Of a stretch of DNA of 64,000 bases, positions 23,881-34,071 are shown piece after piece. A program made the translations under genes and the position numbers. The stretch covers positions 68,961 to 132,960 of the forward strand of contig PASP01000001.1 in NCBI GenBank assembly GCA_002712005.1, written 5' to 3'. The notes beneath the pieces are model-generated. The model searched no databases. It was not told the origin of the DNA and was given only the letters and a program-made list of their open reading frames with translations. The DNA comes from Halobacteriovoraceae bacterium. Its GTDB lineage: Bacteria > Bdellovibrionota > Bacteriovoracia > Bacteriovoracales > Bacteriovoracaceae. Each line of letters begins with the position of its first letter. Positions within the stretch are counted from its first letter, which is position 1.

Positions 23881-25601
23881 TTATTTTTAATCGACCAATA
23901 CCCACGTCCAAAGAATGTGGCAGAAATTCCCCAAAAAATCCAAGTGATAGTAGGTATATCACTTGGTGACTCTACTGTTAAAGGAGAGCCCAAAAAGAAA
24001 ACTCCTGAAGCTAAAAAGACACAACTAATTAGAGTAAATCCTAGAAAAATTAAAGACTGGTTTAATAATTTAGCGCTCTTCTCATGGCCTGTATGAATAA
24101 GCTGTACACCATACTTCTTATGAGAAAAATCCTTGAGAAACCATCTAATATGTCGAGGCACGACCCTCGCCATACTGATCAGATCTTTTGCCGCCCAAAC
24201 CCCTTCTTCCATCAACTCTTCTTTACTTAAGCTGCTGGCAATAATCTCTTTAATATCATCTTCCATCATGGCATAGATATCAAAATCCTGCCCCAATGCC
24301 TTCCCTACCCCATCGAGTGTAATAAGAGCTCTAAAAACAATAAACCATTCCCGAGGTAGAAATATTTCATGAGCTTTGAGTGTGGATACAACAGCCTTTA
24401 AGACCTGCGAAAAGTCTGTTTGTTGTACCGTTAATCCAATAAATGGAGACAATGCATCTTTCACGTCACTAATGAGAAGATCTACATCTGGTATTTTTTC
24501 ATAGTGAGCAACCTCTAAAAACTCATAGACTACATTTTCATAGTTGAAAGTTATCAACGAGTAGATAATCGCAATAAAATTCTTTCTCCCTCTTTTTGAT
24601 AACGTCCCCATGAGACCAAAATCAATAATTCCGATTTGACCATTTTTAAGAAGAAAGAAATTTCCTCCATGCAAGTCTGCGTGGAAGAATCCATCTTTTA
24701 AAAATGTTTTGATAAAAATCTTTAGTCCATCATCAAGCTTTGGTCCTAACTCATCTAAATGCTTAGAAATTTCAAGATGATTACTAAAAGGTACACCATC
24801 CATCATCTCCATAACTAAAACATCATGGGAAGAGTACTCAGGATACATTTTTGGAATATAGATCAGTTCATCACTATTGTATGAACTAATTACCTTTCTA
24901 TATCGATCACAATTCATCACTTCAGCATTAAAATTGAGTTCATTAACTAAACTCATACTAAAGTCATCTAAGATTCTCCTTATCCCAAGATATCTAATTT
25001 CTTCACTCGCCCACTCAGCTTGATCGGCAAGAAATCGGAGAATCGAAAAATCTGTTTCCATCAATTTTTCAATACCTGGCCTTTTGACTTTAACGACAAC
25101 TTGCTCACCACTTAAAAGCTCTGCCTTAAATACAACACCTATAGATGCGGTACCAATGGGTTCAGGATCTATACTTTTGAAAACTTGATCTATGCTTTTG
25201 CCAAAAGATTTTTCAATAGTGTCTTTAACTTCACTAAATGGAACAGGCTTAACCTTATCACGCAAGACTTTCATCTCATTTATAAAAGCTTCATCAAAGA
25301 GATCTTCTCGACTCGATAAGATTTGACCAAACTTTATAAAAGCAGGTCCTAACTCTTCAAAGCAAAGGCGCAATCTAAATCCTAAAGTTCTGCCCCAGTT
25401 ACGTTCCGACTGCTCATTTAATTCATCTTTAATACTTCTTTTTGATTTGGGAATAACAAAATTAGGTATCTGTGAAGCCACACCAGTAGCTGCAAATTCA
25501 TCAAATCCATTCTTAGCAAAGACGAGAGCAATCTCCTTCATTCGATTAACATTGCGAATTGTCTTTGTAATACCGATACCTGTTTTAATTAAATCAACCA
25601 T
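23877..25601 (-). CDS. ubiB: UbiB/ABC1-family atypical protein kinase
   Basis: A 574-residue protein of the UbiB/ADCK family, implicated in ubiquinone biosynthesis. The KxGQ-type motif appears as FIKFGQILSSR; others are the Ala-rich nucleotide loop region (GTASIGVVFKAEL), the catalytic-loop equivalent HADLHGGNFFL and the metal motif IIDFGLMG. The last 60 residues form two transmembrane helices, typical of bacterial UbiB. It overlaps the convergent TVP38-reductase stop by four bases. The symbol reflects family membership; direct pathway evidence is not in the window. Confidence 0.85.
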   Translation of the reverse strand: MVDLIKTGIGITKTIRNVNRMKEIALVFAKNGFDEFAATGVASQIPNFVIPKSKRSIKDELNEQSERNWGRTLGFRLRLCFEELGPAFIKFGQILSSREDLFDEAFINEMKVLRDKVKPVPFSEVKDTIEKSFGKSIDQVFKSIDPEPIGTASIGVVFKAELLSGEQVVVKVKRPGIEKLMETDFSILRFLADQAEWASEEIRYLGIRRILDDFSMSLVNELNFNAEVMNCDRYRKVISSYNSDELIYIPKMYPEYSSHDVLVMEMMDGVPFSNHLEISKHLDELGPKLDDGLKIFIKTFLKDGFFHADLHGGNFFLLKNGQIGIIDFGLMGTLSKRGRKNFIAIIYSLITFNYENVVYEFLEVAHYEKIPDVDLLISDVKDALSPFIGLTVQQTDFSQVLKAVVSTLKAHEIFLPREWFIVFRALITLDGVGKALGQDFDIYAMMEDDIKEIIASSLSKEELMEEGVWAAKDLISMARVVPRHIRWFLKDFSHKKYGVQLIHTGHEKSAKLLNQSLIFLGFTLISCVFLASGVFFLGSPLTVESPSDIPTITWIFWGISATFFGRGYWSIKNN

Positions 25602-25668
25602 TAGTCATTCCATGCTGTGTTTTTGACTATTATACTACTGTTTTATTTAAACTATAGGACTAGGAAAG

Positions 25669-26550
25669 TTATCTCATCACTTCCTTTTCTAATTCATCTA
25701 AAAAGAAAGAAACATTTGTCGACTTACGCTTCGTCGCGGGATAAATGGCCCAAATAGGTATTTCTTGACTGAGATAGGTGCCTAATACTTCAACCAACTC
25801 TCCACTTTCTAAATAAGGACCAACATAAGCTTCTGGCAATTTAACAATACCAATATGGGATAAACTTGCTTTCAATAACACTCTTGCATTATTACTCATG
25901 AAGTTTCCACCCACCTTTATCGTGTATTCCTTTTGTCTTTCTTTAAAGTGCCACTGATTATTATTCCCTGTTAGACAATTATGCTCCTTGAGCTCCTTTG
26001 GTGATTTAGGAATACCATGATCTAGTAGATACTTTCGAGTGGCACAGACGAACTCTCTTCTTGTTGCCATTCGTTTAGCGATCATAGACGAGTCGTACAA
26101 ATGACCAACTCTTATACCTAGATCAAAATTTTCTTCAACTAGATTGACGATTCTTTCATTTAAGGAGACTTCCACTCTCAGTTTTGGATACTTTGCTAAA
26201 AGCCTTGTAGCAACGGGTGTTATATATTCTTCGGCAAAGGCTCCAGCAGCAGTGACTCTTAACAGTCCTTGGGGAAACTGAATACTCTCCTTTATATTGT
26301 CTTTTGCATTTTGAATTGAATTGATGGATTCGAGGCAAGTTTCATAGAACTTCTCCCCTTCTCGAGTCAGTTTTACCAAACGCGTTGTGCGATTGAGTAA
26401 CTTTTGTCCCACTTCCGATTCTAACTGTTGAATGGACTTACTAATATAGGCTTTAGAGACACCTAAGTCATTGGCGGCCTTAGAATAGCTTAAATATTGA
26501 GCTACTTTTACAAAGGCCAGGGTATTTCCCAGAGATCGCATTGTTTCCAT
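25669..26550 (-). CDS. LysR-type transcriptional regulator
   Basis: A 293-residue LTTR. The N-terminal winged HTH (FVKVAQYLSYSKAANDLGVSKAYISKSIQQLE) is followed by a substrate-binding domain of the CrgA/AaeR-like subgroup (EERIVNLVEENFDLGIRVG region). It is divergent from the formaldehyde dehydrogenase gene with 101 bases between them, the usual arrangement for an LTTR controlling its neighbour. The inducer is unknown; formaldehyde or its glutathione adduct is a reasonable guess. The start may instead be the internal ATG at 26541. Confidence 0.85.
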   Translation of the reverse strand: METMRSLGNTLAFVKVAQYLSYSKAANDLGVSKAYISKSIQQLESEVGQKLLNRTTRLVKLTREGEKFYETCLESINSIQNAKDNIKESIQFPQGLLRVTAAGAFAEEYITPVATRLLAKYPKLRVEVSLNERIVNLVEENFDLGIRVGHLYDSSMIAKRMATRREFVCATRKYLLDHGIPKSPKELKEHNCLTGNNNQWHFKERQKEYTIKVGGNFMSNNARVLLKASLSHIGIVKLPEAYVGPYLESGELVEVLGTYLSQEIPIWAIYPATKRKSTNVSFFLDELEKEVMR

Positions 26551-26563
26551 AAGTAAACACTAT

Positions 26564-26601
26564 GTAAATTACCTGATTTATTGTCAACAAGACTATATAA
26601 T
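26564..26601 (+). promoter_or_regulatory. Candidate LysR operator and -10 box before frmA
   Basis: An inverted repeat GTAAATTAC (26564-26572) lies 23 bases before a consensus TATAAT (26596-26601) in the divergent spacer. The -35 box is poor, which fits an activator-dependent promoter. The assignment to the LysR protein is inferred from position. Confidence 0.4.
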
Positions 26602-26618
26602 ACCACGAGTATTTTTAA

Positions 26619-27770
<1,152 letters not shown>

Positions 27771-27781
27771 GAGGAGTTAAA

Positions 27782-28615
27782 ATGAAGATTAACCAAACCA
27801 AATCTAATAAAGTTTTTGAAGGTCACACCTGTGTCTATGAACACGAATCCGCAATTACCGGAACCAAAATGACCTTTTCAACTTTTGAACCTAAAGCAAA
27901 AGAAGATTTAAAAAATTGTATCATCTGGCTATCAGGTCTCACATGTACTGAAGAAAACTTCATTACAAAAGCTGGTGCCCAAAGATATTTGAAAGATACA
28001 AACACAATGATTATTTGTCCCGATACTTCTCCAAGAGGACTTGACCTCCCTGGAGAACATGAGGCTTATGACTTTGGATCAGGTGCTGGATTTTATCTTA
28101 ATGCTACAACTGAAGGATACAAAGATCACTACCGAATGTATGACTACATCATGAAAGAGATTGTACCCCTTTTAAAAGAAGAATTTAATATAACGAATTT
28201 TTCTATTATGGGACATTCAATGGGTGGACACGGAGCCTTAGTTCTAGGACTGCGTGAAGCCGATACTTTCGCTTCCGTTAGTGCCTTCTCTCCCATTGTT
28301 AATCCTACTCAGTGTCCATGGGGTGAAAAAGCTTTTCAAGGATACCTGGGTGACGATAAGCAATTATGGAATGAGTACGATGCAACAGAGTTGTTAAAGT
28401 CTGGTAAAAAAAGATCGGATAAGATTCTAATTGAACAAGGTCTTGCGGACGAGTTCTTTGAAAATCAACTGAAGACAGGCAATATTGAAGCTGTTGCTGC
28501 TGAAGTTGGCCAAGATCTAACCGTTAATTATCGTAAAGGATACGATCACAGCTATTACTTCATCTCTACATTTATTGAAGAGCATATTAACTTTCACATC
28601 AAAGCACTTATCTAA
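27782..28615 (+). CDS. fghA: S-formylglutathione hydrolase
   Basis: A 277-residue esterase-D-family serine hydrolase that converts S-formylglutathione to glutathione and formate. The catalytic Ser is in MGHSMGGHGAL, Asp in QGLADEFF and His in GYDHSYYFI. LSGLTCTEENF is a family signature. AGAGGAG precedes the ATG. It is co-transcribed with frmA and ends at a terminator at 28625-28664. Confidence 0.95.
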   Translation: MKINQTKSNKVFEGHTCVYEHESAITGTKMTFSTFEPKAKEDLKNCIIWLSGLTCTEENFITKAGAQRYLKDTNTMIICPDTSPRGLDLPGEHEAYDFGSGAGFYLNATTEGYKDHYRMYDYIMKEIVPLLKEEFNITNFSIMGHSMGGHGALVLGLREADTFASVSAFSPIVNPTQCPWGEKAFQGYLGDDKQLWNEYDATELLKSGKKRSDKILIEQGLADEFFENQLKTGNIEAVAAEVGQDLTVNYRKGYDHSYYFISTFIEEHINFHIKALI

Positions 28616-28624
28616 TTTTCTAAT

Positions 28625-28664
28625 AGGAGCTTTTTTTCTTCGTTGAAAAGAAGCTCCTTTAATT
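28625..28664 (+). terminator. Terminator of the frmA-fghA operon
   Basis: AGGAGCTT (28625-28632) pairs with AAGCTCCT (28651-28658), extended inward by T-rich/A-rich pairing. TTTAATT follows. Confidence 0.75.
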
Positions 28665-28751
28665 GTGTAGTTATTTACAATAAAAATACAAATTTTACCG
28701 AAACCATTCTTTTCATTTTCTCTTAAACTTTAACTACCTTTAGGAGGATAT

Positions 28752-29060
28752 ATGAAAAAGATTATTCAAATTACCTTTATTGCCCTTTTATCTCTTGGAG
28801 TAGTTTCCTGTTCAAGTACCGACACCTCGGAAAGTACTGGTGAATATGTTGACTCCTCTGTCATCACTTCAAAAGTTAAGGCCAAACTTGCCTCATCGGA
28901 TAAAGTAAGTGCTTTAGATGTAAAAGTGAAAACTTACAAAAGCACAGTTCAACTCAGTGGTTTTGTAGATACAGAAGAACAAAAGTATGCTGCTGAAACG
29001 ATCGCTAAAAATATAAAAGGCGTTCAAGAAGTAGAAAACGATCTTGTTGTAAAAAACTAG
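28752..29060 (+). CDS. BON-domain lipoprotein
   Basis: A 102-residue lipoprotein: signal peptide ending in the lipobox GVVSC, then a Ser/Thr-rich linker and a single BON domain (SSVITSKVKAKLASSDKVSALDV region; GFVDTEEQKYAAETIAKNI). BON domains bind membranes or polymers; OsmY-like proteins carry two copies and respond to stress. AGGAGGATAT precedes the ATG. It is a single gene with its own terminator. Confidence 0.88.
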   Translation: MKKIIQITFIALLSLGVVSCSSTDTSESTGEYVDSSVITSKVKAKLASSDKVSALDVKVKTYKSTVQLSGFVDTEEQKYAAETIAKNIKGVQEVENDLVVKN

Positions 29061-29070
29061 ATCACAAATA

Positions 29071-29092
29071 AGCCCCTCTTGATAGAGGGGCT
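29071..29092. terminator. Terminator between convergent genes
   Basis: Perfect stem AGCCCCTCT/AGAGGGGCT with a 4-base loop. It lies between the BON lipoprotein stop and the convergent hypothetical gene's stop. T-richness is modest on both sides, so it may act in both directions. Confidence 0.7.
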
Positions 29093-29102
29093 CTGAATTT
29101 AT

Positions 29103-29888
29103 TTAAGGCTCTAAATCTTTTAGACTCATATCAAAATAAAAAGTTTCTCCATTTTTTTGGTAGGAAAAACATCCTTTCTTTGTTGCTGAAATATTAAAAC
29201 CGGCACCCCAATATCGATAACCCTCTTCATAAGATCTGGCGGTATTATGACCATGACTCTCATTGTGAACAAGCTCTAACTTTCCACTTTGATTATCACC
29301 TATCAAGTTTCTAGTATAGAACCTCCATTGAAGATGGCGATTATCAATCAACTTTTTCTCGCCTAAATCATTTTCGTAAGTCATCTCCAACTGCTCAGCT
29401 GTGTGATATAAAAATTTTGTTTTGGGATGGGCAAGCATCAGCTCATAGCGCTTATGTTGCTCCTTTACAGGAATATCACTAAGAACTTCATCGTAAAACT
29501 TCTGATCTATGAATAAGTGGGAGTGACCCATGTCTGGAAAAATAATGGAGTCCACATAGTTTCGCTTTAAAGCATTTTCAACATGTGAAATTACACTATT
29601 GATAAAAGAGTCAGTTAACTTAACCAGCTTGGGCTCTTTACTTCCAAAGCTATAATAAGGAAGATAGACCTGCCCATCCTTTAAAAATGCTCTATCTTTT
29701 AAACGAAGTCCCCTTTCATAAACATCCTTCTCCTTCTCTTTGATTTCATCAAGTTTCATACCCCATGAAAACTCTCCAGAGCGCAGAATCTCTTCATCTC
29801 CGGAAGAAGGTAAGCAATTTTCTTTATTAATATTAGCCATCGTTAAATTCATCAGACCAAATGCCAATATAGACATAGCAATTTTCAT
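29103..29888 (-). CDS. Hypothetical secreted protein
   Basis: A 261-residue exported protein that I do not recognise. The signal peptide is MKIAMSILAFGLMNLTMA. The mature part has His-rich stretches that could bind metal or be catalytic (FPDMGHSHLFI; LVHNESHGHNTARSYEEGYRYWG). Only two Cys residues are present in the mature part, one near each end. The start has GAGGAG five bases upstream. It is monocistronic, with a promoter region of about 200 bases shared with the divergent gene at 30094. Confidence 0.75.
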   Translation of the reverse strand: MKIAMSILAFGLMNLTMANINKENCLPSSGDEEILRSGEFSWGMKLDEIKEKEKDVYERGLRLKDRAFLKDGQVYLPYYSFGSKEPKLVKLTDSFINSVISHVENALKRNYVDSIIFPDMGHSHLFIDQKFYDEVLSDIPVKEQHKRYELMLAHPKTKFLYHTAEQLEMTYENDLGEKKLIDNRHLQWRFYTRNLIGDNQSGKLELVHNESHGHNTARSYEEGYRYWGAGFNISATKKGCFSYQKNGETFYFDMSLKDLEP

Positions 29889-30093
29889 AAGTACTCCTCG
29901 ATTTCTTGTTAGATTTTCTACCAGCTCAATATGGGAGAAGATAGGAACCTATAATTTAAATCATGCCTAAGTGTCCGAAATTTCGAAAACCAGTTAGATA
30001 AAGTAAGACATCAACTCTTTCATATATCCAATAAGCAACTAAATGACTGCTCCTTATGGCCCAGAAGTTGGCTTTCCTATAGAATTGAGGCTT

Positions 30094-30615
30094 ATGATTT
30101 CAAACACTTTGAGAATATTTTTCCTCGCAATAGCCTTATTCTTGGCCATCACTCCGAGCTTTGCAGTAGAAACTTGCAGCCGGATTGCAGTGATCAACTA
30201 TCAAGAAGTTCTTGTAGATACTAACTCCACGGAAAAGGGAGAGGGACTGCGCTACCACCTTGAAAAAGATCCTGTGGCAAAAAGCTATCTCGATAAATAT
30301 CAAGAAGGAACTCAGATTCACTGGGAAAATGCGGTCATGGGAACACTAGGGACCGGTCTAATGATTGGCGGAATTTTAGCTCAGGATGACTCGACCTCTC
30401 GAACCCCCATGCTCATTGGCGGCGCAACAATCATGATTATTAATTTTCTCGTTGCGAAAACTTTTGAAAACTCTAATGAAGAAAATTTAAATAAGGCCAT
30501 TGAAGAATATAATAAGAGAAATCTTCCTAAAATTTACTTCAATCCAGGCCAATCAAGTCGTAAAGATAGGGACAACGGGGTGTCCTTTTTGCTAAATAAG
30601 ACTTGGACTTTCTAA
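30094..30615 (+). CDS. Hypothetical exported protein with membrane segments
   Basis: A 173-residue protein of unknown function. A signal peptide (MISNTLRIFFLAIALFLAITPSFA) is followed by a polar segment with a Cys. Two adjacent hydrophobic stretches come next (GTLGTGLMIGGILA and MLIGGATIMIINFLVA), then a charged tail. I choose ATG at 30094, with GAGG three bases upstream; an earlier ATG at 30043 would add a polar extension before the signal peptide. It precedes the zinc-ribbon gene by 21 bases. Confidence 0.7.
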   Translation: MISNTLRIFFLAIALFLAITPSFAVETCSRIAVINYQEVLVDTNSTEKGEGLRYHLEKDPVAKSYLDKYQEGTQIHWENAVMGTLGTGLMIGGILAQDDSTSRTPMLIGGATIMIINFLVAKTFENSNEENLNKAIEEYNKRNLPKIYFNPGQSSRKDRDNGVSFLLNKTWTF

Positions 30616-30636
30616 GAAAAATTATATGAGGTAGTA

Positions 30637-30939
30637 ATGATCGAGGAAGCTAGTAAGGTTATTTGCTTCAAGTGTAATCATACGCTTGATTTTCAACCGA
30701 TGGATAAATTGGGAAGACAAGAAGAATGTCCTTCTTGTTATCAGAGCCTCCATTGTTGTAAAATGTGTCACTTCTACGACACGAGTGCATATAATGAGTG
30801 CAAAGAGCCTATGGCCAATCGGGTTCTAGAAAAAGAAAAGGCCAATTTTTGTGATTTTTTTAAACTTGGCGGTGGGTCGAATTCAGGTGAAGAAAAGCAA
30901 GATCTACTTGATGCCGCAAATGCTCTATTTAAAGATTAA
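30637..30939 (+). CDS. Zinc-ribbon protein upstream of greA
   Basis: A 100-residue cytoplasmic protein with about ten Cys residues: CFKCNHTLDF...CPSCYQSLHCCKMCHFY...NECKEP..., then CDFFKL. The first two CxxC pairs form a classical zinc ribbon; the following CCKMCHFYD part may hold a second metal. The last 25 residues are acidic and helical. It lies 14 bases upstream of greA, so a role linked to transcription or RNA polymerase is possible, inferred from context only. Confidence 0.78.
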   Translation: MIEEASKVICFKCNHTLDFQPMDKLGRQEECPSCYQSLHCCKMCHFYDTSAYNECKEPMANRVLEKEKANFCDFFKLGGGSNSGEEKQDLLDAANALFKD

Positions 30940-30953
30940 AAAAAGGGATACTT

Positions 30954-31436
30954 ATGAGAACTGAAACACCTATTACGAAAGCTGGATATGATGCTGTTCA
31001 AGAAGAGCTCAATCACTTAATAAAAGTTGAAAGAGAAGAAATCAAAGTAGCTATTTCTGAAGCCAGAGAACTCGGAGACCTAAAAGAAAATGCTGAATAT
31101 CACTCAGCAAAAGAAAAACAGGCCATAATTGAAGGGCGTATTTCTCAACTCCAAGGTGTTATCGCTGCTGCTAAAGTAATTGATCCATCAACTCTTAATT
31201 CTGACAAAGTTGTTTTTGGTGCCCACGTAACATTATTAGATGTTGAGAAAGACGAAACTGTTACCTATCAAATTGTGGGAGATATCGAATCAGACTTTAG
31301 TAAAGGTAAAGTTTCTTTTCAAAGCCCACTTGGTAAGGCCCTTATTGGTAAAGAAGAAGGTGATACAGTTATTGTACGTGCTCCAAAAGGAGACGTAGAA
31401 TATGAGGTAGACTCCGTTGACTTCAAAGCAGAGTAA
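30954..31436 (+). CDS. greA: Transcription elongation factor GreA
   Basis: A 160-residue GreA: N-terminal coiled coil inserted into the RNA polymerase secondary channel (LGDLKENAEYHSAKEKQAIIEGRI, carrying the acidic tip Asp/Glu) and a C-terminal FKBP-like domain (GKALIGKEEGDTVIVRAPKGDVEYEV). It stimulates transcript cleavage in backtracked complexes. An AAAGGGAT ribosome-binding site precedes the start. It overlaps the start of recG by 20 bases. Confidence 0.95.
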   Translation: MRTETPITKAGYDAVQEELNHLIKVEREEIKVAISEARELGDLKENAEYHSAKEKQAIIEGRISQLQGVIAAAKVIDPSTLNSDKVVFGAHVTLLDVEKDETVTYQIVGDIESDFSKGKVSFQSPLGKALIGKEEGDTVIVRAPKGDVEYEVDSVDFKAE

Positions 31437-33573
31437 ATCCAAAACTAAAGCTATTAAAGATGAGGGCATCCTTAACTGGAACAGTGCCCTCACTCGCCTC
31501 GTATCCTCTAAAAGTAAAACGATTGAAAAACTCGTTTCAAGTGGTTATACCCAACTTAAAGATCTGCTGTGGATCTTACCTCTAAAAACCCAAGTTCATC
31601 CTCCCGTTAATCACTATGCCTATGCTAGCGATGAATCTCTTTTCCAAGGCATTGGTAAAGTTCTTAATATTCAACATAAGCCAAATTTTAAATCCAAAGG
31701 TAGAGGAAGAACTCCTTTGGCCAATTTAACTTTAATTGTTCAAGATGCATTTTCAAATGGAACCCTAACTCTAAAATGGTTTAACTGTTATCCCTCACAA
31801 GTAAAAGCATTAAAGTCTTTGGAATATATCCACTTCAGTGGTCAAGTAAGCTCTTACATGGGACAAGTTCAGCTCATTTCCCCAGACTTTCATGAGATAA
31901 CGATAGAAGAATTTTCAAAATCGAAAGATTATTGGAGTGACTTACACCAAATTTCTTTAAAAGTTCAATATCCGACAGTAAATGGTATATCCCCTCATTT
32001 ATTACTAGGAGTTTTTAACAAAATTCCCGAAAGCTTGTGGAAAAGTCTTCATGATTATTTACCGCAATCATTTAGAGAAGACAGAGATCTTCTTCCGCTT
32101 GGTGAAGCCTTTCGTCGCGTGCATGGGAAATGCTCTATTGAGTTAGCAACTGGCAATGAACTGGAAAAAGCTCATAATCGCCTGATCTATGAAGAGTTCT
32201 TCAGAGAACAAATCATGCTTATTTTAAGAAAAAAGCATCAGCACCGGATCAAAGGTATTCAATTTAAGTCGAATAACTGGGAACCTTATTTAAATCTATT
32301 TCCTTACACCCTTACAGATGACCAAAAATCAACTATGAAGGAAGTCGCTTCTGATCTTTCAAGTGGCCACCCGATGATGAGACTCGTTCAAGGAGATGTT
32401 GGAAGTGGAAAAACCACAATTGCCTTTTTGAGCTCTTTCTTGGCCAAAGATTCAGGATATCAATCAGCCTTAATGTGTCCAACCGAATCATTGGCCCTTC
32501 AACATTATTTAAGTGCTAAAGAGCTTTTTGGTGAAAAAATTAAAATCGATCTGCTTGTAGGAAGTCTTACAAAAAAGGAAAAAGAACAAGTTGTTTATAA
32601 GTTGATTCAAAATGAAACCGATCTCGTCATAGGAACACATGCCTTAATTCAAGATTCAGTGAGTTTTAAAAACTTAGGACTCGTCATTATTGATGAACAA
32701 CATAAATTTGGAGTAGAGCAACGACTAAAGCTTGTTAATAAGGGCAAGGGCACTCATTGTCTGATAATGACCGCCACCCCCATACCAAGGAGTTTAAGTC
32801 TTACACAATATGGTGATCTAGATGTCTCCATAATTAAGTCTATTCCCAGTGATCGAAAAGGCACTCAAACAAGAATTGTAGGCCCTCCAACTTATCAAAA
32901 ATATCTCAGTTTCTTTAAAACAAGAATCAGTATGGGTGAACAAGCATATGTCGTCGTTCCTGCCATTGAAGAAAATGAAGAACAAGATATATTAAATTTG
33001 GAAATCGTATTAAAGAAATACAAAGAATATTTTCCTGACTTTCGTATTATCGGACTTCATGGAAAAATGAAGGCCAATGAAAAGAACGATGCCTTTATTT
33101 CATTTCGTAATAAAGAAGTAGATATCATGATAAGTACATCTGTTATCGAGGTTGGTATAAACAATCCAAATGCTACAATCATGGCCATTCTCAATCCAGA
33201 ACGCTTTGGTCTCTCTTCCCTCCATCAAATGAGAGGTCGAGTAGGTCGTGGAAATAAGCCAGGGTTTTGCTTCTTAGTTAATGACAAACAAATATCCCCT
33301 ACTAGTATGGAGCGACTTAATATTATTGAGAAAAATAGTGATGGATTTAAAATTGCTGAGGAAGACCTGAGAATCCGAGGAGAAGGGAATCTATTTGGAA
33401 AAGAGCAATCTGGAATTCGCCCCACCAAGGTACTTGCCTCTTTAATTCTCCATCAAGAGACTCTGGAATGGGCCAGAGAAGACGTGGAAAAGCTTTCTGA
33501 AAATTATCCTGAAGTTTTCGCTCAGTTATCTGAAGAGCTAGGTAAAGATGACATCTTATACAAAACTGTTTAA
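31417..33573 (+). CDS. recG: ATP-dependent DNA helicase RecG
   Basis: A 718-residue superfamily-2 helicase that remodels stalled forks and branched DNA. The N-terminal wedge/OB region (FQGIGKVLNIQ, LTLKWFNCYPSQVKAL, YIHFSGQV) precedes helicase motifs I (QGDVGSGKTT), II (IDEQHKFGVEQR), III (TATPIPRSL) and V/VI (STSVIEVGINNPNA, HQMRGRVGRG). The start is a TTG inside greA, with GAGG eight bases upstream; no ATG is available before the conserved region. It is translated with greA. Confidence 0.93.
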   Translation: MTSKQSKSKTKAIKDEGILNWNSALTRLVSSKSKTIEKLVSSGYTQLKDLLWILPLKTQVHPPVNHYAYASDESLFQGIGKVLNIQHKPNFKSKGRGRTPLANLTLIVQDAFSNGTLTLKWFNCYPSQVKALKSLEYIHFSGQVSSYMGQVQLISPDFHEITIEEFSKSKDYWSDLHQISLKVQYPTVNGISPHLLLGVFNKIPESLWKSLHDYLPQSFREDRDLLPLGEAFRRVHGKCSIELATGNELEKAHNRLIYEEFFREQIMLILRKKHQHRIKGIQFKSNNWEPYLNLFPYTLTDDQKSTMKEVASDLSSGHPMMRLVQGDVGSGKTTIAFLSSFLAKDSGYQSALMCPTESLALQHYLSAKELFGEKIKIDLLVGSLTKKEKEQVVYKLIQNETDLVIGTHALIQDSVSFKNLGLVIIDEQHKFGVEQRLKLVNKGKGTHCLIMTATPIPRSLSLTQYGDLDVSIIKSIPSDRKGTQTRIVGPPTYQKYLSFFKTRISMGEQAYVVVPAIEENEEQDILNLEIVLKKYKEYFPDFRIIGLHGKMKANEKNDAFISFRNKEVDIMISTSVIEVGINNPNATIMAILNPERFGLSSLHQMRGRVGRGNKPGFCFLVNDKQISPTSMERLNIIEKNSDGFKIAEEDLRIRGEGNLFGKEQSGIRPTKVLASLILHQETLEWAREDVEKLSENYPEVFAQLSEELGKDDILYKTV

Positions 33574-33591
33574 TCCTATTAAAATACTTAT

Positions 33592-34038
33592 ATGATTACC
33601 TTTGAAATTTATTCTCATTTAGAGCATGTTCCCTCTTGTGAAGTTACTCTTTATTTCAAAGAGTTTCTCATCGGTGCACCTTCTCTTTGTGATCTTAAAC
33701 TTCCCAAGAGTACTGGAGTAGACACTATCCTAAAGGCCGTCCAAACAGACAAAGGGCTCATCATCAAAGGCCATGACCAGCAGCCCTTTTGGGTTGAGGG
33801 AAAAAAAATCCAAGGAAGTAAATTAGTCCTTCCTAAACAAACGATAAAAGTCGGTGAGACCAGTTTCTATATAAAAGAAAATCACTACGCATCGGTTAAT
33901 CATACTCTTGATATTGGAGATCAATACGATAGATTTGGTGAAGAAAAACATGAGTATATGCCGATTTTAGAGGCCATCGAAAAAGAAATCATTTATGCCG
34001 AAGATGATGTACTTTCTCCTTCGCCCTCCAATGATTAA
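33592..34038 (+). CDS. Hypothetical protein, FHA-like fold
   Basis: A 148-residue protein without signal peptide. Its alternating beta pattern (GAPSLCDLKLPKSTGVDTILKAVQ, LIIKGHDQQPFWVEG, KLVLPKQTIKVGETSFYI) resembles a degenerate FHA sandwich, in which the usual GR..S..H phosphothreonine motif is not evident. An acidic tail follows. It lies 18 bases after recG and 33 before the hydrolase. The domain assignment is tentative. Confidence 0.65.
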   Translation: MITFEIYSHLEHVPSCEVTLYFKEFLIGAPSLCDLKLPKSTGVDTILKAVQTDKGLIIKGHDQQPFWVEGKKIQGSKLVLPKQTIKVGETSFYIKENHYASVNHTLDIGDQYDRFGEEKHEYMPILEAIEKEIIYAEDDVLSPSPSND

Positions 34039-34071
34039 AAGTGGAAATCAAATTAATAAAAAGTAGTAAAT